NCBI GenBank assembly: GCA_934875375.1
Contig: CAKXHL010000001.1
Location: forward strand, 186,001-250,000
DNA: 64,000 nt
DNA from: an uncultured bacterium
Lineage (GTDB): Bacteria > Bacillota > Clostridia > Oscillospirales > Ruminococcaceae
Direction of reading: 5' to 3'
Position numbers and translations under genes: made by a program. Below, one piece after another: positions 28,452 to 36,692 of this stretch (position 1 is the first letter of the stretch; every line of letters begins with the position of its first letter). The notes beneath the pieces are model-generated. The model was not told the DNA's origin and did not search any database. It worked only from the letters and a program-made list of their open reading frames with translations.

Positions 28452-28475
28452 AAAAATAGCAGTTGCTATTTTTCT
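28452..28475 (+). terminator. Terminator between efp and the CD1247-like gene
   Basis: AAAAATAGC (28452-28460) pairs with GCTATTTTT (28465-28473), which also supplies the T run. The next ATG is only 29 bases further on, with no room for a promoter in between, so the next gene probably depends on read-through or on a promoter upstream of this stem. Confidence 0.7.
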
Positions 28476-28501
28476 ATTTCAACTATAAGGAGGATTTACA
28501 G

Positions 28502-28957
28502 ATGACGATTCTTGAAAAGGTTGCATACCTCAGAGGTTTGAGCGAAGGCCTTGGGATAGACGAAACGAGCAAAGAGGGCAGAGTCTTCAAAGCGATCATT
28601 GACGTTTTGGACGATATCTCTTTGACGGTAACGGATCTGGAAGACGATGTCGCTGAGCTGTCTGACGGCTTGGATGAGATCGATGAGGATCTGGGCGCGC
28701 TGGAAGAAGAGTTCTACGGCGACGAATGTGACGATGAATGTGGCTGCGACTGTGGTTGCGAGGACGAAGAGTGTGATGACGATGAGTTGTATGAAGTGAC
28801 TTGTCCGGCCTGCGGCGACAGTATTTATATCAACGAGGAAATGCTGGACGAAGGTTTTATCAACTGTCCGAACTGTCACGAGAAACTTGAATTTGACTTT
28901 GAGTGCGACGATTGTGATGATTGCGGCTGCGAAGACTGCAATTGCGACCACGAATAA
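28502..28957 (+). CDS. CD1247-type acidic zinc-ribbon protein
   Basis: Function unknown. The 151-residue protein starts MTILEKVAYLRGLSEGLGI, which matches my memory of the clostridial CD1247 N-terminal domain, and contains an acidic helical segment (about 35-75). Two cysteine pairs, CPACGD and CPNCHE (about residues 100-128), form a likely zinc ribbon. Additional clusters (DECDDECGCDCGCEDEEC, and CDDCDDCGCEDCNC at the end) make it extremely acidic and cysteine-rich. ATG 28502 sits behind AAGGAGG. A metal-binding or RNA polymerase-related role is possible but not shown. Confidence 0.7.
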   Translation: MTILEKVAYLRGLSEGLGIDETSKEGRVFKAIIDVLDDISLTVTDLEDDVAELSDGLDEIDEDLGALEEEFYGDECDDECGCDCGCEDEECDDDELYEVTCPACGDSIYINEEMLDEGFINCPNCHEKLEFDFECDDCDDCGCEDCNCDHE

Positions 28958-28971
28958 ATGAGATTTAAAAT

Positions 28972-29005
28972 AAAGGGCTCCGGCACAGCCGGAGCCCTTT
29001 ATTTT
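28972..29005 (+). terminator. Strong terminator after the CD1247-like gene
   Basis: GGGCTCCGGC (28975-28984) pairs perfectly with GCCGGAGCCC (28988-28997) around a 3-base loop, extended by AAA/TTT and followed by TTTATTTT. Confidence 0.92.
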
Positions 29006-29265
29006 AAGTTTCCCTTTTGTGGTTAGAAGGGAAAAGGAAATGGCGGAGAAGCGGTTTTTTTATGCTATCATGGTATTTGTGTTCCGATGTTGGATTTTCC
29101 ATCGTAGAGTGCCAAAGTATAATGTAGATGTTTTTATAAATGCCGTGGTAACCGATGGAACAGATTTATCCACAGGATTTTCCGTATTTTTTGTTTATCC
29201 TGAGAAAATTTGAGGAAGATTTTCCTTTTAAAAGTCAACAGTTTGAGGAAAAGACAGCAGAATAC
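29006..29265 (+). other. Intergenic region with a perfect DnaA box
   Basis: No convincing gene. TTATCCACA, the consensus DnaA box, lies at 29166-29174. A 57-codon frame from ATG 29040 has a weak purine-rich site but no recognisable product, and I do not call it a gene. Confidence 0.4.
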
Positions 29266-29294
29266 TTGAAATTAACAGGCAAATGCGCTACAAT
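29266..29294 (+). promoter_or_regulatory. Probable promoter of the apbE-rnf operon
   Basis: TTGAAA (29266-29271) and TACAAT (29289-29294), 17-base spacer, about 40 bases before the apbE start. No terminator is seen from here to 36448, so it may serve the whole apbE-Gx-rnf block. Confidence 0.65.
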
Positions 29295-29335
29295 ATCGTG
29301 AGGGCAGTATGCGATCATAAAACGGGGTTGAAATT

Positions 29336-30406
29336 TTGCTGAATGATCTGAGGAAAAAAACAGTGATTACCGTAGCCGTCAGTTTGATACTGCTTCTTTT
29401 TTTGGCTTGTTTTGGATTTTATTGGGACAGCCGGGAAAAGGATTGGACTACCAGTACTGGCAGTACTTTTGTAATGGACACTTTTGTGGATCAAAAGTTT
29501 TCGGGAAAACAAAGCGGACTGGCTGTTGAAAAAATAAACGAGTTATTGAAAAATTTTGAAAACCGCTTTTCGGCTTATGTCTCTTCGTCTGAAATTTCCC
29601 GTATCAACCAAAATGCCGGCCTTTCTTATATCCAGGTCAGTGAAGAGACGTTTGATTTTTTAAAAACCGCGAAAGAGTACTGTAAACGCTCGCAAGGGCT
29701 TTTTGATATTACGATTGGCCCTTTGGTTGATTTATGGGATATCACAGGGGAAAATCCCCGTGTACCTGATGAGCGGGAAATCCAATCCGTCCTAAAGCGA
29801 GTGAATTATGAGGATTTGCTGCTGAGAGAAGAAGATCACTCGGTTATGCTGCGCCAAGAGGGACAAAAGTTAAATTTAGGCGGCATGGCAAAAGGAACTG
29901 CCGGCGCATTAGCCATAGAAACAGCGAAATCCTATGGTGTTCATTCGGGGTATCTGTCGGTTGGAGGTAATATTTTTACCATTGGCCGAAAAGAGGACGG
30001 CTCTGCCTATCGTTTTGGCGTTCGGGATCCACGTGGAGCTGCAAGCGACTATATCGGTATTGTGGAACTTACAGATACGACAATGGCCACCTCCGGCGAT
30101 TACGAGCGGTATTTCGAAGAAGATGGCGTCCGTTATCATCATATCCTGAATCCGGATACCGGATATCCCGGCAATAGCGATTTGATTTCCGTATCAGTCA
30201 TCTGTCCGGACGGTGGGATGGCAGATTTTCTCTCCACTACGTTATTTTTAGCGGGCAAAGAGGCGGCAATGGCTTATGCACAATCGGATTTCTTTGATTT
30301 TATTTTAGTTGACCGGAAAAAAAATGTCTATTTATCCGATGGAATTTTGCCTTATTTTACCCCAAATGAACAGGCTGAGGGTTACCATTTCGTGAACGTA
30401 TCGTAA
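29336..30406 (+). CDS. apbE: FAD:protein FMN transferase (ApbE)
   Basis: ApbE moves FMN from FAD to a Thr or Ser in S/TGAT motifs of partner proteins, outside the membrane. The 356-residue protein has an N-terminal membrane segment (about 9-27) ending LLLFLACFG, which could be a signal anchor or a poor lipobox. The catalytic core shows LNLGGMAKGTAGALAIE, GDYERYFEEDGVRYHHIL and NPDTGYPG. TTG 29336 is assumed as the start; a GTG further in would cut the membrane segment. Its place ahead of rnfCDGEAB fits flavinylation of RnfD and RnfG. Confidence 0.93.
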   Translation: MLNDLRKKTVITVAVSLILLLFLACFGFYWDSREKDWTTSTGSTFVMDTFVDQKFSGKQSGLAVEKINELLKNFENRFSAYVSSSEISRINQNAGLSYIQVSEETFDFLKTAKEYCKRSQGLFDITIGPLVDLWDITGENPRVPDEREIQSVLKRVNYEDLLLREEDHSVMLRQEGQKLNLGGMAKGTAGALAIETAKSYGVHSGYLSVGGNIFTIGRKEDGSAYRFGVRDPRGAASDYIGIVELTDTTMATSGDYERYFEEDGVRYHHILNPDTGYPGNSDLISVSVICPDGGMADFLSTTLFLAGKEAAMAYAQSDFFDFILVDRKKNVYLSDGILPYFTPNEQAEGYHFVNVS

Positions 30407-30421
30407 AAGAACGGAGAAACG

Positions 30422-30949
30422 GTGCTACAGATGAGTAAAAATAGAAAAACAAAACGAATATGCTTTATGGGGCTGTTGTTTGCTACAGCAGTGGTTCTTT
30501 CTTATATAGAGGGAATGGTTTCGGTTCCCGGCTTGCCGCCAGGCGTTAAACTAGGGTTGTCCAATATTGTGACCATGTACTGTGTGTTTTTTCTGGGTGT
30601 TTCCAATGCATATACATTAGCTGTGCTGAAGGCGCTTTCGGTACTGCTGATGCGAGGGCCTACCGGAGCATTGCTGAGTCTGCTGGGCGGGTTGATTTCT
30701 GTAACGGTGATGCTGTTGCTGTTGCATCTCAAAGGCAGCAGCCTTTCCTATTTGGTTATCAGCATTTTAGGCGCAATCGGCCATAATATGGGCCAGCTTT
30801 TGGGCGCTTCTATGCTGACGGGGACGGCGCTTACCCTATACTATTTTCCGGTTTTGATTCTTTCAGGTGTCGGAATGGGATTGGTTACCGGGCTGGTATT
30901 GAAAACCGTACTTCCGGCAGTAGAAAAGCTGGACCGCCAACTTCGTTAG
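30422..30949 (+). CDS. Gx transporter family (heptaprenyl diphosphate synthase component I-like) membrane protein
   Basis: A 175-residue integral membrane protein with about five hydrophobic segments and a basic C-terminus. The stretch GLPPGVKLGLSNIVTMY is characteristic of the Hpre_diP_synt_I/Gx transporter family, an ECF S-component-like group of unknown substrate that recurs beside ApbE and Rnf in clostridia. GTG 30422 follows GGAG by 5 bases; ATG 30431 is an alternative start. Flavin or quinone-precursor uptake is only a guess. Confidence 0.75.
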   Translation: MLQMSKNRKTKRICFMGLLFATAVVLSYIEGMVSVPGLPPGVKLGLSNIVTMYCVFFLGVSNAYTLAVLKALSVLLMRGPTGALLSLLGGLISVTVMLLLLHLKGSSLSYLVISILGAIGHNMGQLLGASMLTGTALTLYYFPVLILSGVGMGLVTGLVLKTVLPAVEKLDRQLR

Positions 30950-31020
30950 GGAAACCTATGGGTTACCATATTTTTATAGATAATTGCAAGGGAAAATATG
31001 AGGACAGGAGGAATTTAAAG

Positions 31021-32316
31021 TTGAAAATGAACTTGAATGGAGTAAAAGTTCCACATCATAAAAACACTATGAATTGTGAAACTGTATCCATGCCTGTACC
31101 GGCAAGTGTCACGATTCCGCTTTTACAGCATATGGGCACGCCGTGTACCCCGACTGTGAAGGTGAGGGACGAGGTTAAGGTTGGCCAGTTGCTGGCGGAT
31201 TCTGACGCGTTTATGAGCGTGCCGATCCATTCCAGCGTATCTGGTACGGTTACAGCCATTGAAGATTTCATCAATTCCAATGGTGTGCGGACGCAGACAA
31301 TTGTCATTGCGTGCGATGGACAGCAAACCGTGGATGAGTCGGTCAAACCGCCGGTGGTTGAAAGTCGGGAAGATTTTATTGCGGCAATCCGCAAATCCGG
31401 ACTCGTAGGCTTGGGTGGGGCGGGATTTCCGACCTTTATCAAGCTGAATCCGAAAAATCTGGACGAAGTGGATACGCTGATTATCAACGGCGCAGAATGT
31501 GAGCCTTTCATTACGGCAGATAACCGCGAATTTTTGGAGAATGGCGAAAATGTTATCAAAGGAATCGAGTTGGTGACCAAATATCTGGGAATCAAAAATG
31601 TGATAATCGGCATCGAGGACAATAAAAAAGAAGCCATTGATAAAATGCAGCAGTTAATTTTGGGTAAGGATGGCTACAAGGTTACGGTACTCAAATCAAA
31701 ATATCCCCAGGGAGCAGAAAAGGTGCTGATTTATGAGACCACCGGTAAAGTGGTCAAAGAGGGTCAGCTTCCGGCAGATCAGGGCGTTATTGTTATGAAC
31801 GTATCTACGGTGGCGTTTATCGCCTCTTACATGAAAACTGGCATGCCCTTGATCCGGAAACGGGTAACAGTAGACGGTTCCGCAGTGGCAAAACCGCAGA
31901 ACGTAATGGTTCCCATTGGCGCAAAATTTGAAGATATCATTGCTTTTTGCGGCGGTTATGCCAAAGAGCCACGCCTGATACTGATGGGTGGCCCCATGAT
32001 GGGGATTGCAGTTCCCAACGACCAGTATCCGGTCATAAAAAACAACAATGCGATTTTGGCTTTTGCAGAAGAAGATGCGTTGGAACGGCTGGAAACTCCC
32101 TGTATCCGCTGTGCCCGGTGCATTGGGGCCTGCCCGGTTCATCTGATGCCGGCTGCCATTGATAAGGCGGTTCACGGTAAAAATAAAGAGGCGCTAGAAT
32201 CTTTGAAGGTAAATTTGTGCATCGAATGCGGATGCTGCGCCTATGTATGCCCGGCTAACCGTTATCTGGTGCTTTACAACAGAATGGGCAAGCAGATGTT
32301 GAGAGAAAAAAAGTAA
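31021..32316 (+). CDS. rnfC: Rnf electron transport complex subunit C, TTG start
   Basis: Peripheral NADH- and FMN-binding subunit of the ferredoxin:NAD+ oxidoreductase. TTG 31021 has AGGAGGA 8 bases upstream and gives 431 residues; an in-frame ATG at 30958 has no ribosome site and touches the previous stop. Key motifs are VGLGGAGFPTFIKL (nucleotide binding), NGAECEPFITADNR and two [4Fe-4S] sets, CIRCARCIGACP and CIECGCCAYVCP, near the C-terminus. Confidence 0.96.
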   Translation: MKMNLNGVKVPHHKNTMNCETVSMPVPASVTIPLLQHMGTPCTPTVKVRDEVKVGQLLADSDAFMSVPIHSSVSGTVTAIEDFINSNGVRTQTIVIACDGQQTVDESVKPPVVESREDFIAAIRKSGLVGLGGAGFPTFIKLNPKNLDEVDTLIINGAECEPFITADNREFLENGENVIKGIELVTKYLGIKNVIIGIEDNKKEAIDKMQQLILGKDGYKVTVLKSKYPQGAEKVLIYETTGKVVKEGQLPADQGVIVMNVSTVAFIASYMKTGMPLIRKRVTVDGSAVAKPQNVMVPIGAKFEDIIAFCGGYAKEPRLILMGGPMMGIAVPNDQYPVIKNNNAILAFAEEDALERLETPCIRCARCIGACPVHLMPAAIDKAVHGKNKEALESLKVNLCIECGCCAYVCPANRYLVLYNRMGKQMLREKK

Positions 32317-32329
32317 GAGGTGAATCACA

Positions 32330-33322
32330 TTGAAAAATAAACTTTTGGTCGTTACCTCGCCGCATCTAAAAGATCCCGTGACAACCTCCAACATTATGCT
32401 GACCGTGGTTGTTGCGCTGATCCCGACCGCCATCGCGGCGACTTTACTGTTTGGTTTGCGCGCGCTCATGTTGATTTGCGTTTGCGTAGCCTCTTGTATC
32501 ATTTTTGAATATTTGTATAACGTTATCACCAAGCAGCCCAATACCATTTCTGATTGCAGCGCAGTCGTTACCGGTATGTTGCTCGCTTTTAACCTGCCGT
32601 CTACATTTCCATTCTGGATGGCAATGGTTGGTTGCTTTGTGGCAATCGTTGTAGTAAAAATGCTGTTTGGCGGTATCGGAAAGAATTTTGCGAACCCCGC
32701 GATCACTGCCCGTGTGGTTCTGTTGGTATCCTTTTCTGCGGCGATGGGGGATGCAAGCGCATTTGTGACTCCTTCGTTTGCCGATGGAAATATTTCCCAC
32801 ATTGCGGGCGCAACCCCTTTGGGCGCAATTAATGCTACACAGGTCAGCGGGCTGGGCGAAATTGGAAATATGGCCTTGGGTTCTGTGGAAGGTGTTCCTA
32901 ATGTGTTTGAGCTGCTGTTTGGCTTGAGAGGCGGCTCCTTGGGCGAGACCTGCATTATCACCCTGCTGATCGGCGGAATCTATCTGATTTATAAGAAAGT
33001 TATCAGCCCGATCATTCCTCTGACCTATATCGGAACTGTGTTTGTCATGTCCTGGATTTTGGGTGTAAACCCCATTTCGCAGATTTTGGCGGGCGGATTG
33101 GTGCTGGGTGCGTTCTTTATGGCAACCGATTACTCCACTTCTCCTGTAACCAAAAAAGGCAAAGTGATTTTTGCAATCGGCTGCGGCCTGCTGACCATTG
33201 TAATCCGTCTGTACGGACAATATGTGGAAGGCGTTTCCTTTGCGATCCTGCTGATGAACATTTTAACGCCCTTGATTGATAGATGGACGAAAACAAAACC
33301 GTTTGGAGGTCTTGCGAAATGA
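32330..33322 (+). CDS. rnfD: Rnf complex subunit D, TTG start
   Basis: Membrane subunit with covalently bound FMN and a role in ion translocation. The 330-residue protein has about eight to nine hydrophobic segments. The likely flavinylation motif is AGATPL, with Thr162 as the acceptor; it falls in an external loop after FADGNISHI. Starting codon TTG 32330 follows AGAGGTG. Its stop overlaps the rnfG start as ATGA. Confidence 0.95.
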   Translation: MKNKLLVVTSPHLKDPVTTSNIMLTVVVALIPTAIAATLLFGLRALMLICVCVASCIIFEYLYNVITKQPNTISDCSAVVTGMLLAFNLPSTFPFWMAMVGCFVAIVVVKMLFGGIGKNFANPAITARVVLLVSFSAAMGDASAFVTPSFADGNISHIAGATPLGAINATQVSGLGEIGNMALGSVEGVPNVFELLFGLRGGSLGETCIITLLIGGIYLIYKKVISPIIPLTYIGTVFVMSWILGVNPISQILAGGLVLGAFFMATDYSTSPVTKKGKVIFAIGCGLLTIVIRLYGQYVEGVSFAILLMNILTPLIDRWTKTKPFGGLAK

Positions 33323-34296
33323 AATTTGTAAAAGATTTTGTTATTCCTGTTGTTGTGCTGACTGTGATTTGTGTGGTCGTTTCCGCGGCGCTGGTATTTA
33401 CCTATCAGGCTACCAAACCGATTATTGATGAGGCGAAAAACGCGGAAGCCAATGCGGCCAGAGCAGTGGTATTGCCCGGTGCTTCTGGTTTTGAAGAAGT
33501 AGAACTGACTGCCGAAATCGAAGGTGCGGTGGATGCTTACAAAGAGACCAGCGGCATGGGGTATGTCGTTACTGCTTCTGCGCAGGGTTACGGCGGCCCG
33601 GTAAATCTGATGGTCGGCTTTGACGCAAACGGCACGATCACTGGAGTGAAGATGCTGGAGCATCAGGAGACTCCTGGTTTCGGTGCGAAACTGGCAGAAG
33701 ACAGCTATGGCGCTGGTTATGTAGGGAAGACTGCATCTGACTATACGGAAGTAGACGGTGTTTCCGGCGCAACCATAACCTCCAAAGCATATAAAAAAGC
33801 GTTGGGTACGGCTTTTGAACTGTATAGCGCAGCCTCTGGAAACGATGTGGAAATTTCGGAAGTAGTAGATGAGCCGGCAGAAGAACTGGTTCTGTATACA
33901 GTGGATGACGCCAATGCAGCGCTGGTTCCCGGCGGCGTGACCAAATACGAGCAGGAAGTAGACAAGATAAAAGAGGTATACATTGCAAATGATAAATCTG
34001 CGGTTACCATGGTTGTTACAGCGCAGGGCTATCATGAAGAGCCGTTGATCCGTTTGGTTGTAGCGATGGATCCCACCGGAGCGATTATCGGAGTGAAACC
34101 GGTCGATTTCGCAGAGACGGAGGGGGTTGGAGACCGCGTGGGCAAACCTTCTTATTTGGATCAGTATATCGGCCAGACCTCTGAGGACGGCGTAGACGCA
34201 CTGGGAGGTGCAACGGTTTCTTCCAATGCGGTGAAAAAAGCGATTGGAAAAGCGGTTGGCGCTTTTGAACTGGTGAAAGGGGAGCTTGCTGCATGA
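33319..34296 (+). CDS. rnfG: Rnf complex subunit G with two FMN-binding domains
   Basis: RnfG is normally a single membrane anchor plus one FMN_bind domain, about 190-210 residues. This 325-residue version has an anchor (about 6-28) and two domains. The first (about 75-165) contains VDGVSGATITSKA, with Thr152 as the expected FMN acceptor; the second (about 225-315) contains DALGGATVSSNA, with Thr299. Both share the pattern G(T/A)I(T/I)GVK and E(T/G)xG(F/V)G, so the second looks like an internal duplication with GGAT instead of SGAT. ATG 33319 is behind GGAGGT and overlaps rnfD; 33283 was rejected as start. Confidence 0.9.
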   Translation: MKFVKDFVIPVVVLTVICVVVSAALVFTYQATKPIIDEAKNAEANAARAVVLPGASGFEEVELTAEIEGAVDAYKETSGMGYVVTASAQGYGGPVNLMVGFDANGTITGVKMLEHQETPGFGAKLAEDSYGAGYVGKTASDYTEVDGVSGATITSKAYKKALGTAFELYSAASGNDVEISEVVDEPAEELVLYTVDDANAALVPGGVTKYEQEVDKIKEVYIANDKSAVTMVVTAQGYHEEPLIRLVVAMDPTGAIIGVKPVDFAETEGVGDRVGKPSYLDQYIGQTSEDGVDALGGATVSSNAVKKAIGKAVGAFELVKGELAA

Positions 34297-34976
34297 GTAA
34301 ACAGAGCAATCTGAAAATTCTGCTCAACGGCATTATCAAGGAAAACCCCGTATTGGTGCTGATTTTGGGCACCTGCCCGACACTGGCCGTCACTTCTCTG
34401 GCGGTAAATGGCTTGGGCATGGGCCTGGCCGCTACGGTGGTGCTGTTGGGTTCCAATATTGTAATTTCGCTGTTGAGAAAAGTGATTCCGGATAAAGTTC
34501 GTATCCCGAGTTATATCGTAATTATCGCAGGTTTTGTAACGATTGTCAGCTTTCTTTTGGAGGCGTATGTACCGGATATTTATGAAGCATTGGGCCTGTT
34601 TTTGCCGCTGATCGTGGTAAACTGCATTATTTTGGGCCGTGCTGAGATGTTTGCAAATAAAAACGGGGTTGTGGCTTCTGCATGCGATGCAATCGGTATG
34701 GGCCTTGGATTTACGCTGGCTTTGCTGTGTATGGGTTCTATCCGTGAAATTTTAGGGTCTGGCACATGGTTTGGTCTGCGGATTATTCCTGAGTCGGTAC
34801 AGACAATGTCCATTATGACGCTGGCTCCTGGCGGATTCTTTGTATTCGGTTGCCTGATCGCATTGGTTAACTGTATTCTGATGCGTAAAGGCAAAAAGCC
34901 GAAACAGGAGGTCGGTTGCTCCGGATGCCCAATGGCGGGTAAATGTGCTGAAGCTGCGGAAGGAGGCTGCAAATAA
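34293..34976 (+). CDS. rnfE: Rnf complex subunit E with a cysteine-rich tail
   Basis: Integral membrane subunit of the RnfA/RnfE/NqrDE family; 227 residues, about six hydrophobic segments, with TCPTLAVTSLAVNG and VNCIILGRAEMFANKN as family motifs. These central helices hold the cysteines thought to bind an iron-sulfur centre with RnfA. After the last helix a short basic stretch is followed by Cys209, Cys212, Cys218 and Cys226 (CSGCPMAGKC plus GGC), a possible additional metal site at the cytosolic side. The start overlaps rnfG as ATGA. Confidence 0.94.
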   Translation: MSKQSNLKILLNGIIKENPVLVLILGTCPTLAVTSLAVNGLGMGLAATVVLLGSNIVISLLRKVIPDKVRIPSYIVIIAGFVTIVSFLLEAYVPDIYEALGLFLPLIVVNCIILGRAEMFANKNGVVASACDAIGMGLGFTLALLCMGSIREILGSGTWFGLRIIPESVQTMSIMTLAPGGFFVFGCLIALVNCILMRKGKKPKQEVGCSGCPMAGKCAEAAEGGCK

Positions 34977-35596
34977 TGGAATTTGCGAAAAATATGATGG
35001 TTATCCTTTTGACCGCGATTTTAGCAGAAAACTTTATCTTAACCAAATTTTTGGGAATTTGTCCTTTCTTGGGCGTTTCGAAAAAGCTGGATTCCGCTAT
35101 TGGCATGAGCGCAGCGGTTATTCTCGTTATGGTGATCGCTACGGCGGTTACTTTCCCGATTTATGTGTTTCTGTTAACTCCTTATGATTTGGCTTATATG
35201 GAAACATTGGTCTTTATTCTGGTAATCGCCGCTTTGGTACAGCTGGTTGAGATGGTGTTGAAAAAATTTATGCCTGCACTGCATCGTGCTTTGGGTGTGT
35301 ATCTGCCTTTGATTACCACGAACTGTGCAGTATTGGGCGTTACGATGCTGGATATCGACAACTGGGATCCTTCTGTCAGCTTTGGCACTTCGTTTGGCAA
35401 TGCATTGCTATATTCAATCGGCGCCGGCTTGGGCTTTATGCTGGCCATGGTGCTGTTTGCCGGCGTCAGAAGCAGACTGGATTCGGAAAATACCCCCAAA
35501 TGCTTCCAGGGCATGCCAATTACTTTGATTGCAGCAGCGATCGTATCGGTGGCCTTTATGGGCTTTGGCGGCGTTGTAGATGGATTGTTTCAATAA
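34976..35596 (+). CDS. rnfA: Rnf complex subunit A
   Basis: Integral membrane partner of RnfE; 206 residues, about six hydrophobic segments. ILTKFLGICPFLGVSKKL and PLITTNCAVLGVTML are diagnostic and carry the two conserved cysteine sites. The ATG shares one base with the rnfE stop, with AAGGAGG upstream inside rnfE. Confidence 0.96.
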   Translation: MEFAKNMMVILLTAILAENFILTKFLGICPFLGVSKKLDSAIGMSAAVILVMVIATAVTFPIYVFLLTPYDLAYMETLVFILVIAALVQLVEMVLKKFMPALHRALGVYLPLITTNCAVLGVTMLDIDNWDPSVSFGTSFGNALLYSIGAGLGFMLAMVLFAGVRSRLDSENTPKCFQGMPITLIAAAIVSVAFMGFGGVVDGLFQ

Positions 35597-35632
35597 TCCT
35601 CTGCCAATTTGATTGTAAAGGAGCTTAGAAAG

Positions 35633-36427
35633 ATGTTCGAAGCTTATATTTTCCCGATTTTGCTCGTCACTGGCTGCGGACTGCTGCTGTCGGCCATTCT
35701 GGTGGTTGCCGCAAAATTCATGGCGGTGAAAACAGATGAAACCTACGAAAAAGTTCGTGCGGAATTGCCCGGCGTAAACTGCGGCGCCTGTGGATATGCA
35801 GGATGTGACGATTATGCAAGAGCGCTGTGTAATGGTGAAAAAACAAATTTATGTATCCCCGGCGGTGACAAGGTAAGTGCAGCGGTCAGTACCGTTCTGG
35901 GAGTGGAAGTGGCAGATGTAGAAGAGCAGTTTGCAATTGTGAAATGTGGCGGTAACTGCAACGCTACGGATTACATTATGGACTATGAAGGCGTAAAGAC
36001 CTGTGCGGCCTGTAACTCTTTTTATCAGGGGCGGGGGAGTTGTTCTCATGCCTGCCTGGGGTTTGGCGACTGCGTACTGGCTTGTAAATATGATGCGATT
36101 CATATTGTGGATGGCGTTGCCGTAGTAGATAAGAGTAAGTGCGTAGGCTGTGGTATGTGCGCGCGGGAATGTCCCAATCATTTGATCGATATTATTCCGG
36201 CAACCAGCAAAGTCTATGTCAGCTGCTCCAGCCATGACAAAGGGGCGCAAACCCGAAAAGTCTGCAGGGATGGCTGTATTGGCTGCAAAAAGTGTGAAAA
36301 GGCTTGTCCTTCTGGTGCCATTACGGTTACGGATAATCTGGCGCATATTGATCCGAAGCTCTGCACGAACTGCGGTGTTTGCGTAGGAGAGTGCCCAACT
36401 GGTGCGATCAAAGCTTATCGGATCTAG
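35633..36427 (+). CDS. rnfB: Rnf complex subunit B, polyferredoxin
   Basis: Iron-sulfur subunit that receives electrons from ferredoxin. The 264-residue protein has an N-terminal membrane helix (about 6-28), then the Fe-S domain with Cys50, Cys53, Cys58 and Cys74 in NCGACGYAGC, a cysteine-rich linker, and ferredoxin-type sets such as CVGCGMCARECP, CIGCKKCEKACP and CTNCGVCVGECP. ATG 35633 follows AAAGGAG by 9 bases; a TTG at 35609 is less likely. It ends the rnfCDGEAB operon. Confidence 0.96.
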   Translation: MFEAYIFPILLVTGCGLLLSAILVVAAKFMAVKTDETYEKVRAELPGVNCGACGYAGCDDYARALCNGEKTNLCIPGGDKVSAAVSTVLGVEVADVEEQFAIVKCGGNCNATDYIMDYEGVKTCAACNSFYQGRGSCSHACLGFGDCVLACKYDAIHIVDGVAVVDKSKCVGCGMCARECPNHLIDIIPATSKVYVSCSSHDKGAQTRKVCRDGCIGCKKCEKACPSGAITVTDNLAHIDPKLCTNCGVCVGECPTGAIKAYRI

Positions 36428-36447
36428 TGAGGACTTTTCGGTAGAAA

Positions 36448-36485
36448 ACAGGGAACAGGGAATTTTTCCTGTTCCCTTGTTATCA
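36448..36485 (+). terminator. Terminator after rnfB
   Basis: GGGAACAGG (36451-36459) pairs with CCTGTTCCC (36468-36476), 8-base loop, then TTGTTAT. Confidence 0.8.
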
Positions 36486-36601
36486 CTATAATGACTGTAT
36501 TTTTCCGCGAACGACGACTGCGAAAATCAAATGTTAACAAATGTATGAACAAGTCCCTATTTTTCTTAATTGTAAAATTTCTGTTTTTTAGCGGAAAACA
36601 G

Positions 36602-36654
36602 TTGCAATTTGTCTACTTGTATAGTATATTATTATTCGTAATCAATACGAATAA
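36602..36654 (+). promoter_or_regulatory. Rubrerythrin promoter with inverted-repeat operator
   Basis: TTGCAA (36602-36607) and TATATT (36625-36630) with a 17-base spacer. Immediately after the -10, TTATTCGTA (36632-36640) and TACGAATAA (36646-36654) form a perfect 9-bp inverted repeat with a 5-base spacer, covering the expected start of transcription. This is where a repressor would sit. Reverse rubrerythrin is PerR-controlled in Clostridium acetobutylicum, so PerR is the first guess, although the repeat is not a textbook PerR box. Confidence 0.65.
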
Positions 36655-36692
36655 GGTTACCAATCATAGAAATGCAATAGGAGGATTCAAAA

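Noticed and set aside
29040..29213. 57-codon frame after the CD1247 terminator
   Set aside because: No recognisable product, weak ribosome site, no promoter right before it, and it overlaps the DnaA box region; treated as chance.
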